Of a stretch of 64,000 nt of DNA, positions 51,130-61,248 are shown piece after piece (position 1 is the first letter of the stretch; every line of letters begins with the position of its first letter). A model generated the notes under the pieces. That model ran no database searches. It saw only the letters and a list, made by a program, of their open reading frames with translations, and had not been told where the DNA came from. The DNA is taken from assembly GCA_025642075.2 (NCBI GenBank), contig JAODUO010000423.1, forward strand, positions 192,501 to 256,500, given 5' to 3'. The position numbers and the translations under genes were made by a program. This DNA is from Ridgeia piscesae (taxonomy: Eukaryota; Annelida; Polychaeta; Sabellida; Siboglinidae).

Positions 51130-51372
51130 AGTATATTTAAAAAAGGTAAGTTCTTATATACTATCCAAATCAAACACCATCTCAACTTCTCTGGGAAGCA
51201 TCCAGCCGTATGCTACAACTAATGCCTATAGCCAGTTACTCATTTATACAGAACTAGGGCAATGTGGAGTGAAAAAACTTGCCCAAGGTTTTAACACCGC
51301 AGCACAGAATTTGAACCCGGCCAGGTTCTCAGTCGAGACTCCGAAGTTGTACCTCTGAGCTATTACGCCTAC
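51130..51372 (-). mobile_element. tRNA-derived SINE, copy 1
   Basis: The minus-strand head GGCGTAATAGCTCAGAGGTA carries an A box (TAGCTCAGAGG), and CCGGGTTCAAATTCTG carries a B box at tRNA-like spacing. A non-tRNA body follows, ending in CTTCCCAGAGAAGTTGAGAT. A second diverged copy near 60,560 shares the B box and this tail. It has no intact acceptor or anticodon stem, so it is not a tRNA gene. It sits about 290 bp upstream of the MSL1 start. Confidence 0.75.
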
Positions 51373-51660
51373 ATGATATTTATTGGCATATGTAGTTTTC
51401 CTGTTTTCCACAGTAAGAAATTAACCACTATTTCGACATGTTGTCGTAAATGACGTAATAACATAGCGTCCAACGTCTTCCGTTGTGTTTGAGACACATG
51501 CAGTGGTCGTGCGTGCGTAATTGTGTATTCCGGTTACTAATTTAAAATTCGTCTTTTGCATTTACGATGGTGGCGGTCAATGCATCGAAGAAATTGGATA
51601 GAAACGACCGAAAAAGTCGACCATTTCTGACGTAAATACATCTCTGCTACAAGAATTAGC
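51373..51660 (+). promoter_or_regulatory. Probable MSL1 promoter and 5' UTR
   Basis: Lies between the SINE and the MSL1 start. It contains TTCCGGTT (ETS-like, near 51,529) and ACGATGGTGGCGG near 51,564. An in-frame TGA about ten codons before the ATG closes the upstream frame. No TATA box is evident. The transcription start cannot be placed from sequence. Confidence 0.35.
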
Positions 51661-52032
51661 ATGAGAGGGGAGTTGACCGACAATTCTAAATTCAAATTAG
51701 ACGGGCGTCATACTATTGCGAGGAGAAAAATGTCGAAAAATGACCGTCTTTTGGATACTACTGAGACCGTGCATTCTTCTTTCATTGACGGAATCCAGGA
51801 TTTAAAACACGTCGAAACAAACGATGTGCTCCATCATGTGGGGAAAAGTGATGGCGACATCGAAAACAGAAAAATACAAACATCAGAAGCGAAATTTCCG
51901 AAAGATGAAAGCCAGGATGCTACACACTGGAAGGAACTCTTGTTGTTGCATTTGGATTTAATTCAGCAACAACGGGAGATGCTGCTAGCAAAAGACCGCC
52001 AAATTAAGACACTCAGCCAGGAAAAAGAAACG
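51661..52032 (+). CDS. MSL1: MSL1 exon 1
   Basis: Residues 1-124: a polar N-terminus, then the first half of the MSL2-binding coiled coil (HWKELLLLHLDLIQQQREML...IKTLSQEKET). The next Met, at residue 24 (MSKNDR), is a possible alternative start. It ends in phase 0 at a GTTAGA donor. The open frame continues some 30 codons past the donor, but exon 2 continues the coiled-coil heptads exactly. Confidence 0.9.
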
Positions 52033-55000
52033 GTTAGAAAATATTTCGTATTTGTGTTTATTCACCTGAATTATTTATACAATGCCATGTTTTATGTATA
52101 TGTACAAGTGTGTAAACATTGGATTTAAATGTTACGCTGTGACGTTCAAATTCAAGATGGCCGCATTGGCAATTTACAGTCTCGGGCAGCCTAGGTGTAA
52201 TTGTTCTTCGCGTTTTGTTCGTGCCTCTTATCTGACTACTCTGGGACACATTTCGTTCGTTGCATTGCTGTTACGGTAAATGGACAGAATACACGCTAAA
52301 CGTTTGGACAAACGTTATTTAATTAATAAATGTTTAGAAGTAGCTGTTACGGCAGCTGAACTCATCCGCGTTCGGGCGGAGCATCCTCCAATACACATGC
52401 AGTGCAGTATCCATGACAGCTCGCACTCATCATCGTCTTCCGGTTTGCTTCCTTCGTGCATGCTATGCGAACATTTCCATAATAATGCCATACTGCACAC
52501 ATATTGATATGAGTTGACCGACATTATTCTGGATTTGTATTGTTAACTGGCAAAATGTCCTAGGGCTAGGGACACATCACGCCAGAAAAACGCGGATGTT
52601 TTTTATAATTTAAGGTCATATATATATAATAAGGATTAACCCCATTCACATTTCTTGACTTTTTTGGTATAAAAAATAGGATGAGTCTATTCGCAGAATA
52701 CTGTCACATTCGCCACTATTCACAGTGGCCAGTCCGTAAAACTTCTGTGCACAAACACATTTGTTGTAATTTTTTAATATGACTTGTAGCATATTGTGTA
52801 CCGAGTATCCATCAGTACTTTGTATTACAGTGGGTTATAAAAATGAAGCATTGGGCAATTCCAGCATCACTCACGTTAATATTTATAATACTTTATACTA
52901 CTTGGTCAATGTTGTGTTTATATGTAGAATACATTAGAAGTATTCTGGTCCAGGAGCAATTGCTTTTCATTGTTGGATATTTTCTAAACTATTTAATAAC
53001 ATTTTGCACAGTCAATTCCAGGTTGTGTTATCTCCACCTTTCATGCTAATTTATGAAAACGTCAAATTATAAAAAAAAAACATTTCTTATTCTCTTTGAC
53101 ATATTGCACATTCACCAATAGTCATTAATCAGAACACTAGTTTAATTGCGCTCCTAATTGAAAATCAACAAAACATGTAATAAATTATTTTATGAACTTA
53201 ATAACAAAGGCAAACGCTGCACATTTTAACAATCATGTCATAAACATGATTCACAAAAACTACTAATTTGAGGGTGACACTAGTAGTATTTTTTTATGTA
53301 TTTTTCTAAATATTTCCATCATAATTACTGACAATAATGTGTTCAATCTATATGCACTGTTGCAATATTTTGTCAGCATTTATTTGAAGACCAAAATAAA
53401 AATGTAATTATTGCAAAGTTATATTGTTTTCAGTTCAAATTTGTATGTGTGCCAATATTTTGTGTATGTCTGAGGATATATCTATCAGTAATAGTAATCA
53501 TATTTTGACATTTATATAGTGCTGTTCCAACATTTGTTGCTCACAGTGCTGTACAAAAAGTTCTAGAAAATAGGTAAATGACTAAATCTTTACTTTTTCT
53601 TTAAAAGCAGCAGTGGTCATAGATCTATGTTGATGTCAGATGCTGCAGTAGTGTGTTCCACAGACTTGCGGCATATGTCCTACAATTGTGGCACCTGACA
53701 GAACTATCACTTATCTATATATATCTTCATTCCACTTTCAAGACCATTGCATATAAATGCTGTATAACTTGAAGAAAGGGGAAATAATATTATCTACTTA
53801 CATACTAATGTCAGTCATTCAGACTATTTTGTTAAAATGGTATAATACAACTTTATTTATATAAACTGATACTGATTACAGGATACAGTTTGTAATAATT
53901 GTCTCAGTCCTGAGTGTGTTCAAGGGCCTCTTTGCCTGCTATAAACTCTGCCTCTTCAATCAATCACTGTACCAATGTCATTGGTGTATTTTGTTGCAGC
54001 TGAAATGTCGCTTGGAGAGGATGGATAGGCGAATGGCATTACTACGACAACAGAAGTTTCACAGTAATGGGTTTCCGATGACGCCTCAGCAGACCCAGTG
54101 TGATGTCAGCACTGGGTCACCAGCTGCCTCCCCGTCACTGCGTGCCAGTCAACTCAAAAACCAGCTTGGTGGACACAAGAGGTAACTTTTTCTATCTCAC
54201 ATTCAATCCGTTTTACTTTTTGTTTATAGTGTCCGTAATTATGATTTGAATAACTTAGCCCATATAGAAACAGTCTTTACCAAGATGTGACATGCAGTCA
54301 TGCACATGTCAAAATGTTTCATGGCTTATTTCATTGTAAAGTCATAAACTTACCAGCCCTAACTACTTTTGCAGAAAGAAGTCTTGGCTGACTCCACAGA
54401 ATCTCAACAAAAGATTTGCCTCCACGGCTGCGGCTACATCTGTGGCAGCGGTCTCTGACGCCGATGACGAAACCATTTCCCGTGTCAGTCGCCACAGATC
54501 GACATCGTGCAGCAGTGGTGGAGTCGCGACACCCCATAAAGACGCTATCGTTCGACGCCACAGTCACCGACACGGTGACACGACTCGGTCTAAAACACAA
54601 CCACAACCCGGTGCTTTGTCAAACGCAAACGACAGGGTTAGTGACAGCAGTGGCAGCAACTACGAGTCATCGTCGAAGGGTGCTGTGTCAGGGCGGCGGC
54701 GGCGAATAGGTGTGTCAAAGGAGGAACTGTTGTTGCACACTGACCTCTTGTACTATGTGCCGACCTATGCCCAGTGGACGGCGAAACCCGAGTCCGACAC
54801 AGATAGTGAGATCATCGTCATGACAACCACGCCTGTTGGTGATGAAGAGGTTCCAGGTAGGGTTTAGCTGTTTTCCCTCACCCGATCAGCCTGTTAGGTA
54901 TATGTGCAACAACTTTTACGTGTTGGGTTTTAATTCACATGTCCTGGTACTGTACCATGATCGATGAAGAATTCAATTTTTTTATTATCCAATGGACTAC

Positions 55001-58000
55001 AAATTCATAAGATTCAGCATTGAATTATGTAGAATAAATTACTGCTAACTTTGTCGCACACATCCAAATGTCTCAAACATCCGAAGCGACCAGACATTTT
55101 TCTAACCTCGACACTTATGTACATGAAAATTAGTTACTGTTGCAAATAATCCCTAGGTGGCACCGTTGCCACACAAAGGTGGTGGTCAGTGACATGTTGG
55201 ACTGCACTTGACACTTGGAGTCATTTGTTGGGGCCTTACAAATAACCGGTTATTTCTGTTTTGACAGTTCCATCTTGGCAGTACAACAGGATACAGACAG
55301 GTTACCAAATGGAAGGCACAGAGGTGGGTACCTGGATCACTCTCCCCTTATGTTGACAATTTTACTTCCCCTTGCTGCTTCCTAACTGTTGACACTTTCC
55401 ACAACTTTTGACATTTTAATGCCTACTGTTGACAGTTTTCTCTAATTTTGCCACTTCCTTCTGACATTGATATCTTCAAACACCTTTGACATTGTTGCCC
55501 ATCACTGATGCTAACACGTGTCTACCTGCAGAACCTGGAGGACGAGATCTTCTTGAAGCGCCACCAGAAGCCTGAGGCAGACGAGAGACGGCGGAAGAGG
55601 TATGGAGACTAGTTACATTTGACAGGTTACCAGAAGCCAGTTAAACAATTTTTATTTGCTTAGTGATGATGAGCAATAGTAAAAGTTTCAAATTACATTG
55701 TTTATTTCCAACATGCTGATGATAATATATGCTTATGCAGCTGCAGCAGTGCAGAATGGTCTACTGTATTACCAGCCAGACATCACTGGATGCATTTAAA
55801 TCTGCTAAAGATACGCCTTTTCACAGTTGCGGTTACGGAACTTTGACGGTTACCAACATTCTTACAATAACTGTAATTAGCTGATCATGTTTATTTTATC
55901 TGCTTATTTATTGTTGTATACATTTTAGTATAGTATTGAGCTTGATATTAATCTTAGTTTATTATTTTGGTGGTAAAATAATAACAATAATAAATTATAT
56001 GATCTTAATTATTTTATATGGCAATTTCATACACGCTTTTTTTAAGTGATTTTTATGAATTTGAACATATTTTTTAATGCATAGTTGTAGCTTAATTATT
56101 GCTAAACAAGTAAAAATGACAAAAACCCACCTACTGCCTCTAATTAGAAGAGAAAAAACCCTAATTAGTGAATTACATATAGCACTGTAAGTGCAGTGCA
56201 AAACTATAAACGCATTTTACTCGACTATCTTTTTCAGCAGTCGATAGTAGACGTTTCACTTTTCATGTTAGCGATGTACATGAGCAAGAATTGTAGTTTT
56301 ATTTCGCAAGTCCGATGATTTGGATGAAATTTGAAAAGCAGCAGCGATGTTGACAGCCGTGTTTGACATCGGCGATATTTCATTCGATTCTGAGCTGTCA
56401 AATAATTGTGCATTAGCCACAAAATAAAACTGATTGTGATTATCTTATCATTGTCATCCAACTTGTTTCTTGTCCGGATTGTTGACATAAATGTCGGCCA
56501 CTATTAAGTACCATGATCTATCCCCACAATGCATGACTAAACATAAATAATATTCTGGTTATTTTCAGTATGTTTTGTAGTCACGCGACAGTAATTTTGA
56601 TGACACAGTGTAGGCAAATTTGTCTGATTTATACAATATACTGTGATTTTTACAATATTGTTCATAGCTGTGTGTAATACTGTGTATGCATGACATGAGC
56701 AAGGGTGGTAGCATTGTTTGTCAGCTTGTCAAGGGTTCCCTGTAAGACTAAGTGTGTGTGGTTGCCGCTAGGTGGGACATGCAGCGACTGCGAGAGCGCC
56801 AGCTGCTGGAGAAACTGCAACAGTCGCATGCCGAGAGTCGTTCGAACAGCGCGAAGGACGAGGGGAGGATCGGGTCCTTCCTGCCTCACATCGACAAGTG
56901 TAAGTAGCTTTGTATTGTGCCTGCAGCTTTCTTTCACGGCAAAGATATCTTATGGACAAAACTGTACCGAGCAAACATTTGCATTTCAAAACCATTGGGT
57001 TTTAAGATATATATGCATCCGTTATAATGGAACTATTAATTTGTAATCTAACAAAGTTCAACTAATTATGAAATGCTTTTTTTTACATTAATTTGATTAA
57101 AAAATTAATAACGAACATTTAATGGGAGGTTGGAACGCTTGAACAACCATTGGCCAAATATAAGCACATATCACTTACAGGATATATCATTATGATATGA
57201 TGAGCACTGAGCCATAATATTTTTTTTATTATTTTCATAAGCTGAATCTATCTACCGGATACCACATAATACAATAGGGCCATATTTTCTACTTTTTGTG
57301 CAAAAATGTCTAACAATGAAGTAAATTATAATTTATTTTTTACATTGGTTATATAGGAGTGACTGAAACCAAATGCACCTTGAGTGTGACGGCAAAGGTG
57401 TCAAAGTTTGAACAATTATTAAAAAATATACTCATCAAGTCATGGTCACAAATGGTTTGTTGTTAAGTTTAGGCAATGGTCAACTGTTTCAACCCCCTTT
57501 AATAGTTTTATTTAATTTATGCAGTTTTATGTGAGGTGCCTGTTGGCATTTCATTTGGGATGTACTTGGGCACGCTAGGTATAGCTATGGTCTCGCTAAT
57601 GTAAACAAATATGTAGCATGTAATAATCTGTGTTGTATGTTTCAGTGACACACATAGAAGTGTGTGACGCTGTGCCTGTATCTGTGTTTGGATACCCACT
57701 GCCAAAGATACACACACAGTGAGTATAGACATGCGTTTGTAGAAGTGTAATGGTAGGCAACATCAGTCATATGAAACATCCAGGATTACGATCACCTAGG
57801 AGAGTTCTGCACCAAATACCCGTGTCTGTTTTCTGTCATTCAATCAGGTTATATTTTCACGAAGACTTTGGGGGAAATGATGTGTGATGAAGTAAATGTG
57901 GGTGAATAGTGTTACTGACTGTCGTGTCTACGTAGATAAATCGACCAGTGAAAATTGTAACCTTAACATTTAGCTAGTAACAGGTGCATAGGAATATGTA

Positions 58001-58124
58001 GGCATACATTGTTGTGGTTGTTCACAGGTGTGGTGTATGTTTCAGAGAGTTTGAATTGCCGTGGTTCGATGGACAGGGCAAGAAAGAGAACACACGATTG
58101 CTGTCTCGGGCACGCAACAGATAG
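51661..58124 (+). CDS. MSL1: MSL1, scaffold of the MSL histone acetyltransferase complex (spliced, 8 coding exons, 479 aa)
   Basis: Male-specific-lethal 1 homologue: the scaffold that binds MSL2 through its N-terminal coiled coil and the H4K16 acetyltransferase MOF (KAT8) and MSL3 through its C-terminal PEHE domain, in the nucleus. Exons 51661-52032, 54000-54181, 54375-54856, 55268-55323, 55532-55599, 56772-56899, 57646-57718 and 58046-58124 join in phase with GT-AG sites to give 479 residues. The coiled coil is about 90-143 (LLHLDLIQQQREMLLAKDRQ, then RLERMDRRMALLRQQ). Residues 144-345 are poorly conserved, Ser/Thr/Arg-rich, with RRRR. The PEHE domain is about 346-465: VPSW, NLEDEIFLKRHQKPE, DERRRKRWDMQRLRERQ, VSVFGYPLP, FELPWFD. 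Human MSL1 is 614 residues. KANSL1 also has a PEHE domain, but the coiled coil and motif details fit MSL1. Confidence 0.93.
52153..52164 (+). promoter_or_regulatory. YY1-like motif CAAGATGGCCGC
   Basis: Matches the extended YY1 consensus (AAGATGGCNGC) just downstream of MSL1 exon 1, where such sites often occur in metazoan promoters. Motif only. Confidence 0.35.
53507..53705. repeat. Possible dispersed repeat with TTTATATAGTGCTG head
   Basis: It starts ACATTTATATAGTGCTGTTCC, then TCACAGTGCTGTACAAA and a later GTGTTCCACAGACTTGCGGC. This resembles a degenerate interspersed repeat common in animal genomes, but the family cannot be named from sequence alone. Confidence 0.3.
54000..54181 (+). CDS. 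MSL1: MSL1 exon 2
   Basis: Residues 125-184 plus two bases of R185. LKCRLERMDRRMALLRQQ completes the coiled coil; the rest is Ser/Pro/Gln-rich linker. The acceptor is TTTTGTTGCAG and the donor GTAACT. Confidence 0.92.
54375..54856 (+). CDS. MSL1: MSL1 exon 3
   Basis: End of R185 to residue 345, plus one base of V346. A long, weakly conserved linker: KKSWLTPQNL, a Ser/His/Arg-rich stretch, a basic SGRRRRIGVSKEELLLHTDL segment that could act in nuclear import, then YVPTYAQW and an acidic SDTDSE patch before the PEHE domain. The acceptor is TTTTGCAG and the donor GTAGGG. Length 482 bp. Confidence 0.9.
54857..55267 (+). other. MSL1 intron 3
   Basis: A 411-bp intron with nothing recognised. Confidence 0.6.
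55268..55323 (+). CDS. MSL1: MSL1 exon 4: start of PEHE domain
   Basis: A 56-bp exon encoding VPSWQYNRIQTGYQMEGTE, matching the VPSW...EGTEE start of the PEHE domain in MSL1 proteins. The acceptor is TTTTGACAG and the donor GTGGGT. Confidence 0.92.
55532..55599 (+). CDS. MSL1: MSL1 exon 5: PEHE core
   Basis: Encodes NLEDEIFLKRHQKPEADERR and the start of the RRKR run. This is the MOF-binding helix of the PEHE domain. The acceptor is CTACCTGCAG and the donor GTATGG; length 68 bp, leaving in phase 2. Confidence 0.94.
55600..56771 (+). other. MSL1 intron 5
   Basis: A 1,172-bp AT-rich intron. No gene or repeat is recognised. Confidence 0.6.
56772..56899 (+). CDS. MSL1: MSL1 exon 6: PEHE helix and linker
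   Basis: Begins by completing the Arg of RKRW, then WDMQRLRERQLLEKLQQ, a Ser/Asn linker and GSFLPHIDK. Matches the WDIQRIREQR segment of vertebrate MSL1. The acceptor is TTGCCGCTAG and the donor GTAAGT; 128 bp. Confidence 0.93.
56900..57645 (+). other. MSL1 intron 6
   Basis: A 746-bp AT-rich intron; nothing recognised. Confidence 0.6.
57646..57718 (+). CDS. MSL1: MSL1 exon 7: PEHE C-terminal strand region
   Basis: THIEVCDAVPVSVFGYPLPK, matching the VVAFGRPLPKL strand of PEHE. 73 bp, entering in phase 1 and leaving in phase 2. The acceptor is ATGTTTCAG and the donor GTGAGT. Confidence 0.93.
57719..58045 (+). other. MSL1 intron 7
   Basis: A 327-bp intron with a standard donor and TTTCAG acceptor; nothing else seen. 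Confidence 0.6.
58046..58124 (+). CDS. MSL1: MSL1 exon 8: C-terminus
   Basis: Encodes EFELPWFDGQGKKENTRLLS and a basic RARNR tail before TAG. FELPW is the conserved end of the PEHE domain. Confidence 0.92.
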
Positions 58125-59514
58125 GACTGTCAACTCACGTCATGCTGGTGTTGTAAATAGATATAAAGAAAGAATCAGCATATGTTTACCAAACATCTTG
58201 TTAGCTTTGCATACGGACATCACATTTGTCACTCCTCTGTGAACTTTGTCTTAGAGATATGTTTGTCATGAGGTCATCATTATTATTACCAATGTGGTCA
58301 AGTATTACTGTGTTCTTGTTGTGGATTGAGTCCAGTGATTCACTCATGAGTCAACAACATGAAAGGTACCAGTGCTGTACTGGATGAGAGCAGCACCTGA
58401 ATGGAGCTAAACTGGAGTTACAGTTTATTTTCTAACTATTGTTAAGAAGTAGCTGTTCAATTCGAGGATTTCTAAGCTGATGATCAGCAGTGAGACTGCA
58501 GCATGTCTGGATTCTGGTGAATGTGTGTTTGACTGCAAGTAAGTGGAACCATCATATAATCTTCACATGTTTCATCTTGCTGATGCAGAATAGTTCCTAA
58601 TTGTCCCTGTTAATCCTGTGGTAAGTACACTTGCAGATCGTGCAGAACTATTAATGCATCAACAGAAATCCTCAGCTTCTCTAGATTGATTGTCTATGAT
58701 TGTCTACTATTGTTACTTCTGTATGTCAACTACCAAAGTTGTCAATGGTATTTGGCATAGTCAGGTAATGCAGACACTTTTCGGGTGACAATGAATTGTC
58801 ACATTTATGTTTGACTACTATGGGAAACCTATGATGATGTGCGAGGAATGATTTTTGTCAACCGTAATGTTTGAGCTCGGACACCACCTGGTGGAAAATG
58901 TGCTTGCCAGTAGATCGCTGAATATTGTTTCTGCTCGGCAGCAGTCACCTTTGGTGGAGTCGTTGATATTGTATACATTTGTAAATATCTCGCGTGTTCA
59001 GCGACATCACATGACCTAGCTGATGTGTAAGAATGTGTGTGTGTTGAAGCAGACACCTCTGTAGGCTAATATTGTGTGTGTCTTGAAATTGGAAGACGTT
59101 TGCACATCTGTGACTGTTACTAGAAGCGCAGTTTACTGTTTATTGCACAATTATTTCAAAATGAAAATTAAATGTTTTCAATGATACTAAAATTAAAGTA
59201 TTTCACAACTCCTAACATCACAACTGCACCAGACATCTAGTATTGCAAGGAGCAACTTTCCCAAAACAATGTTCCAAGAGAATGTACCACTATCATTAGC
59301 GCGACTGCCGAACAGCATATTTATAAATGTGTTCAATCGTTGAATTTGTGTGCCTGAGGCATGTTCCTGTAGTGTAAATTGTCAAGTTTGTTTTTGTGTT
59401 TTACGCAGCAGTCGGTGTTAAAAATATTTATTCATCCTTTGTAAATTATAATGTCATTGCTTATATTAAATATATCCATAATTGCAACAGATTAATTTAA
59501 AGGCCATATCCTGC

Positions 59515-59520
59515 AATAAA
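59515..59520 (+). terminator. Proximal MSL1 poly(A) signal candidate
   Basis: AATAAA with a GT-rich stretch immediately downstream; a second AATAAA follows at 59,540. Confidence 0.45.
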
Positions 59521-60475
59521 ATGTGTTGTGCTCCAAAATAATAAATTATTTATACACTTCAAATGAATTTTTTTATATACCGTGTATAAGAGCATAAATA
59601 AGAACCCCTAAGTTTGCCATCTTATGAAATCTGCGTCATCAGACTTTGTGACGTCACACATGGAATACTGCCTACCCTGTATCTCATTTTCAAAGCTTAC
59701 ATTTCTGCAACAACAAGAAAGACTTGTTGGGAATGATGTGGCCAGCCATATTGAAAATGCCACAGTTTCCCTTGATACATCTGTAAGCATTGATATATAT
59801 TGAAGAGAGAGTTGAAAATACATAAAATGAAATAAAACGTAGCTGCGTAGAGCTTGCAGTCTTGAGATAAGGAATTCCTTGTGATGTCGCAAAAACAGAA
59901 AAACAAACACTTCCACACAGTGACTGGTCATTGTTTAAGCAAAATGTTACCAAAGTTTTAGCAGTTTCACATTTGTGATGTAATTGAAACAAAACACTTG
60001 TACGTATGTGTTCACATATGTACAAGTCTGTTTACAGAGCTTTCTGAAATATTTTTGACAGGATATGGTCTTTAATTCTAAAAGTCTGCTCACGTTTGTG
60101 AGAACGTGCCAAATGTTTTTTGTGGTTGGGTGCCAAGATCTAGTGTGTTCTCAGGGAATTTTTGTATCCTTTGGCAATATGACAGGGTAACGACATTAGT
60201 ATTACTTATGACACTTGCCGATTACACTGGTCAGGTGAATACCACACAAATTGACCATAATAATAAGTAAAAACAGTACCCTAACTAAAAAATGTGGTGC
60301 TTGCTTTTTAAAGGAAGTTACAAATTTATTCTTGTTCTGTCATTTTCTTTCTAATGATACTTCCCGTCTGTGTGCTGAGTATATTTGTTGATTATGAATC
60401 ACGTCTTGTTGAGAACTGATCAATTGCACAAGATTGTGTTTGTTGTAGTCGCGCTTAATGTGGTTGTATGTGAGA

Positions 60476-60481
60476 AATAAA
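60476..60481 (+). terminator. Distal MSL1 poly(A) signal candidate
   Basis: AATAAA followed by a T-rich stretch and the GT-rich GTGTGTTTGTCTGGGT, a textbook downstream element. It lies about 570 bp from the opposing WDR12 signal. Confidence 0.5.
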
Positions 60482-60559
60482 AAGGTTTTATATTGTATAT
60501 TACTGTGTGTTTGTCTGGGTCAACTTGTCAACAGTACAGCCATAAATAAATTTTTATAG

Positions 60560-60697
60560 GCCATAGTAGTGTACCGAGACCATTACAATCTTGGAGATTC
60601 TGGTTTCGAATCCTGTTGGTGCTAAGTTGAACATTGGGAAAGTGTTTATATAATTGCAGCATGGCTGAATACTTCCAAGAGAAGTTGAGATAAACAG
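60560..60697 (+). mobile_element. tRNA-derived SINE, copy 2 (degenerate)
   Basis: The head GGCCATAGTAGTGTACCGAG is followed by a B box (GGTTTCGAATCC), CATTGGGAAAGTG, and the shared tail CTTCCAAGAGAAGTTGAGAT. Against the copy near 51,130-51,372 it has an internal deletion and many changes. It lies between the convergent MSL1 and WDR12 ends. Confidence 0.65.
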
Positions 60698-61052
60698 GAC
60701 AGCCAGGATATGAAGTGTAACATTGTTCTGGGAAATCTTAAGGACAACTACTGTGCCATATAAGAACATAGCTTTGTTTTACATCTCTAGTTGGCTCTAG
60801 CAGATAGCTTAGAATGTCTTCATGGGATACTTTTAAATAGTTTTCGCAAATGTTTTCCATTGGTAGCCTCATCTATCAAATGTTTATGATGTGCTTTGTA
60901 CACATCACAGCATATAGAAAACATGAAGCGATTTCCAAGTATTTGGCTTAAATGTCTACTGTGTCGTATTTTGTTTGAGATGGGAAGGATGTTTAACATG
61001 ACAAAAGCAGATTTGCAATCATAGTGGAAGATGTGAAAGTGTTTTCTGGATG

Positions 61053-61058
61053 TTTATT
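61053..61058 (-). terminator. WDR12 poly(A) signal
   Basis: AATAAA on the minus strand, 25 nt past the stop. Another AATAAA overlaps the stop codon itself (AGATAATAAAG), at 61,079-61,084. Confidence 0.55.
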
Positions 61059-61082
61059 CGACAAAATGATATAACAACTTTA

Positions 61083-61248
61083 TTATCTTCGCCTTCCAGC
61101 AGCCTTTGTTTTGGGTGCAGGGTTAGAGACACGGAACACTTTGAGGTGGTTGTCTGTCCCCCCGCTTAGCACCATCTGTGGAATTGACCAATCAACGGCC
61201 AGTATTCGGTCATCGTGACCTGTTAGGTCAAACAGAGGTGCCTTTGGG
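61083..61248 (-). CDS. WDR12: WDR12 last coding exon
   Basis: Completes the split Ser of WDTRS, then [36 protein letters not shown] and the tail [10 protein letters not shown]. Stop TAA. Acceptor TGTTTCAG. 166 bp. Confidence 0.94.

Larger units (their letters stand above)
52033..53999 (+). other. MSL1 intron 1
   Basis: A 1,967-bp intron. A YY1-type CAAGATGGCCGC lies at 52,153-52,164, 120 bp after exon 1. A probable dispersed-repeat fragment lies near 53,507-53,705. No coding exon is recognised inside; short open frames there lack similarity. Confidence 0.6.
58125..60481 (+). other. MSL1 3' UTR (inferred)
   Basis: No further coding sequence. Two credible poly(A) signals on the + strand: AATAAA at 59,515-59,520 followed by TGTGTTGTGCTCC, and AATAAA at 60,476-60,481 followed about 25 nt later by GTGTGTTTGTCTGGGT. 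Alternative 3' ends are plausible. Short open frames here have no similarity. Confidence 0.5.

Noticed and set aside
51300..51372. Possible second tRNA gene
   Set aside because: A and B boxes are present but acceptor and anticodon stems do not pair, and a SINE body follows; it is called as a SINE.
52033..52128. Extension of MSL1 exon 1 to the stop after the donor
   Set aside because: The added residues are hydrophobic and unrelated to MSL1, whereas splicing at 52,032 continues the coiled coil in exon 2. A truncated isoform by intron retention cannot be excluded.
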